From Protopterus annectens (Eukaryota; Chordata; Ceratodontiformes; Protopteridae), in assembly GCF_019279795.1 (NCBI RefSeq), contig NC_056748.1:605231136-605295135 (forward strand): a stretch of 64,000 bases of DNA, in the 5' to 3' direction. The notes under the pieces are model-generated. The model was not told the origin of the DNA. It worked only from the letters and a program-made list of their open reading frames with translations, and made no database searches. Position numbers and translations under genes: made by a program. The first letter of the stretch is position 1. Every line of letters begins with the position of its first letter. Positions 63,935-64,000 of this stretch are shown one piece after another.

Positions 63935-64000
63935 TCTGTCCCACAGGTTGCAGACAAATGAATCTCCTACTTCAGATTTAGAAGTTATATACTCACCATA
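63935..64000 (+). repeat. DIRS-E internal complementary region, partial
   Basis: CCACAGGTTGCAGACAAATG and AATCTCCTACTTCAGAT complement the left end at 58274-58310. TTAGAAGTTATATACTCACC then starts the complement of the unseen right end. The window ends inside it. Confidence 0.8.

Larger units (their letters stand above)
58274..64000 (+). mobile_element. DIRS-E, cut by the window end
   Basis: Same family as DIRS-B. It has a left terminal repeat at 58274-58440, gag, RT-RNase H-methyltransferase-like and recombinase regions, and the start of the ICR at 63935-64000, where the window stops. The right terminal repeat is not visible. gag is CpG-rich and the RT is uninterrupted, which points to a young copy. 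Confidence 0.9.

Noticed and set aside
1..64000. CRISPR array, bacterial operon, tRNA or rRNA gene
   Set aside because: No regularly spaced direct repeats with unique spacers, no operon-like ORF packing and no intact cloverleaf. tRNA-like B boxes belong to SINEs.

Overview
The window looks like intronic and intergenic DNA from a vertebrate with a large, transposon-rich genome. A lungfish, salamander or caecilian would fit, but the sequence alone does not settle which. The only recognisable host gene is the last coding exon of POLL (DNA polymerase lambda), + strand, 40463-40824. I found no other POLL exon and no RNA gene, CRISPR array or bacterial-type feature.

Most of the rest is transposable elements, above all DIRS-type (tyrosine-recombinase) retrotransposons of every age. 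DIRS-A (about 20597-32822), DIRS-B (about 26434-32450), DIRS-C (about 33183-36631), DIRS-D (about 47490-53012) and DIRS-E (58274 to the window end) keep inverted terminal repeats and ordered gag, RT-RNase H-methyltransferase-like and recombinase (YR) coding regions, plus the internal complementary region (ICR) that mirrors both ends. A and B have intact YR reading frames. A, B and E have CpG-rich gag genes and look youngest. Decayed DIRS pieces occur at 5.2-5.7, 8.8-9.7, 11.2-19.6, 38.6-39.4, 43.9-46.9 and 54.7 kb.

1-20 kb: a MITE, local tandem duplications, L1/Tx1-like LINE pieces, tRNA-derived SINEs, and a Penelope-like element (PLE, - strand, 9735-11140) with a GIY-YIG endonuclease and a hammerhead-ribozyme-like end, set inside a decayed DIRS. 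20.1-37.9 kb: a nested structure. A palindromic PLE-like element (arms 20131-20596 and 36633-37885, each with a hammerhead-like motif) is split by DIRS-A, which is itself split by DIRS-B at its ICR junction. A palindromic MITE and DIRS-C fill the palindrome centre, and a dense array of alternating hairpins (36968-37700) sits in the right arm. 38-47 kb: a hAT-type MITE with a perfect 8-bp target duplication, the POLL exon, microsatellites, a SINE and a DIRS relic. 47-64 kb: DIRS-D, a truncated CR1/L2-like LINE (55.5-57.8 kb) and DIRS-E.

The DIRS genes would act together: Gag packages the RNA, RT-RNase H makes cDNA using the ICR to restore the ends, and YR inserts the circular product. Most copies are broken, often by length changes in G or C runs. 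Family assignments rest on motifs and on comparing copies within the window; no database search was run.
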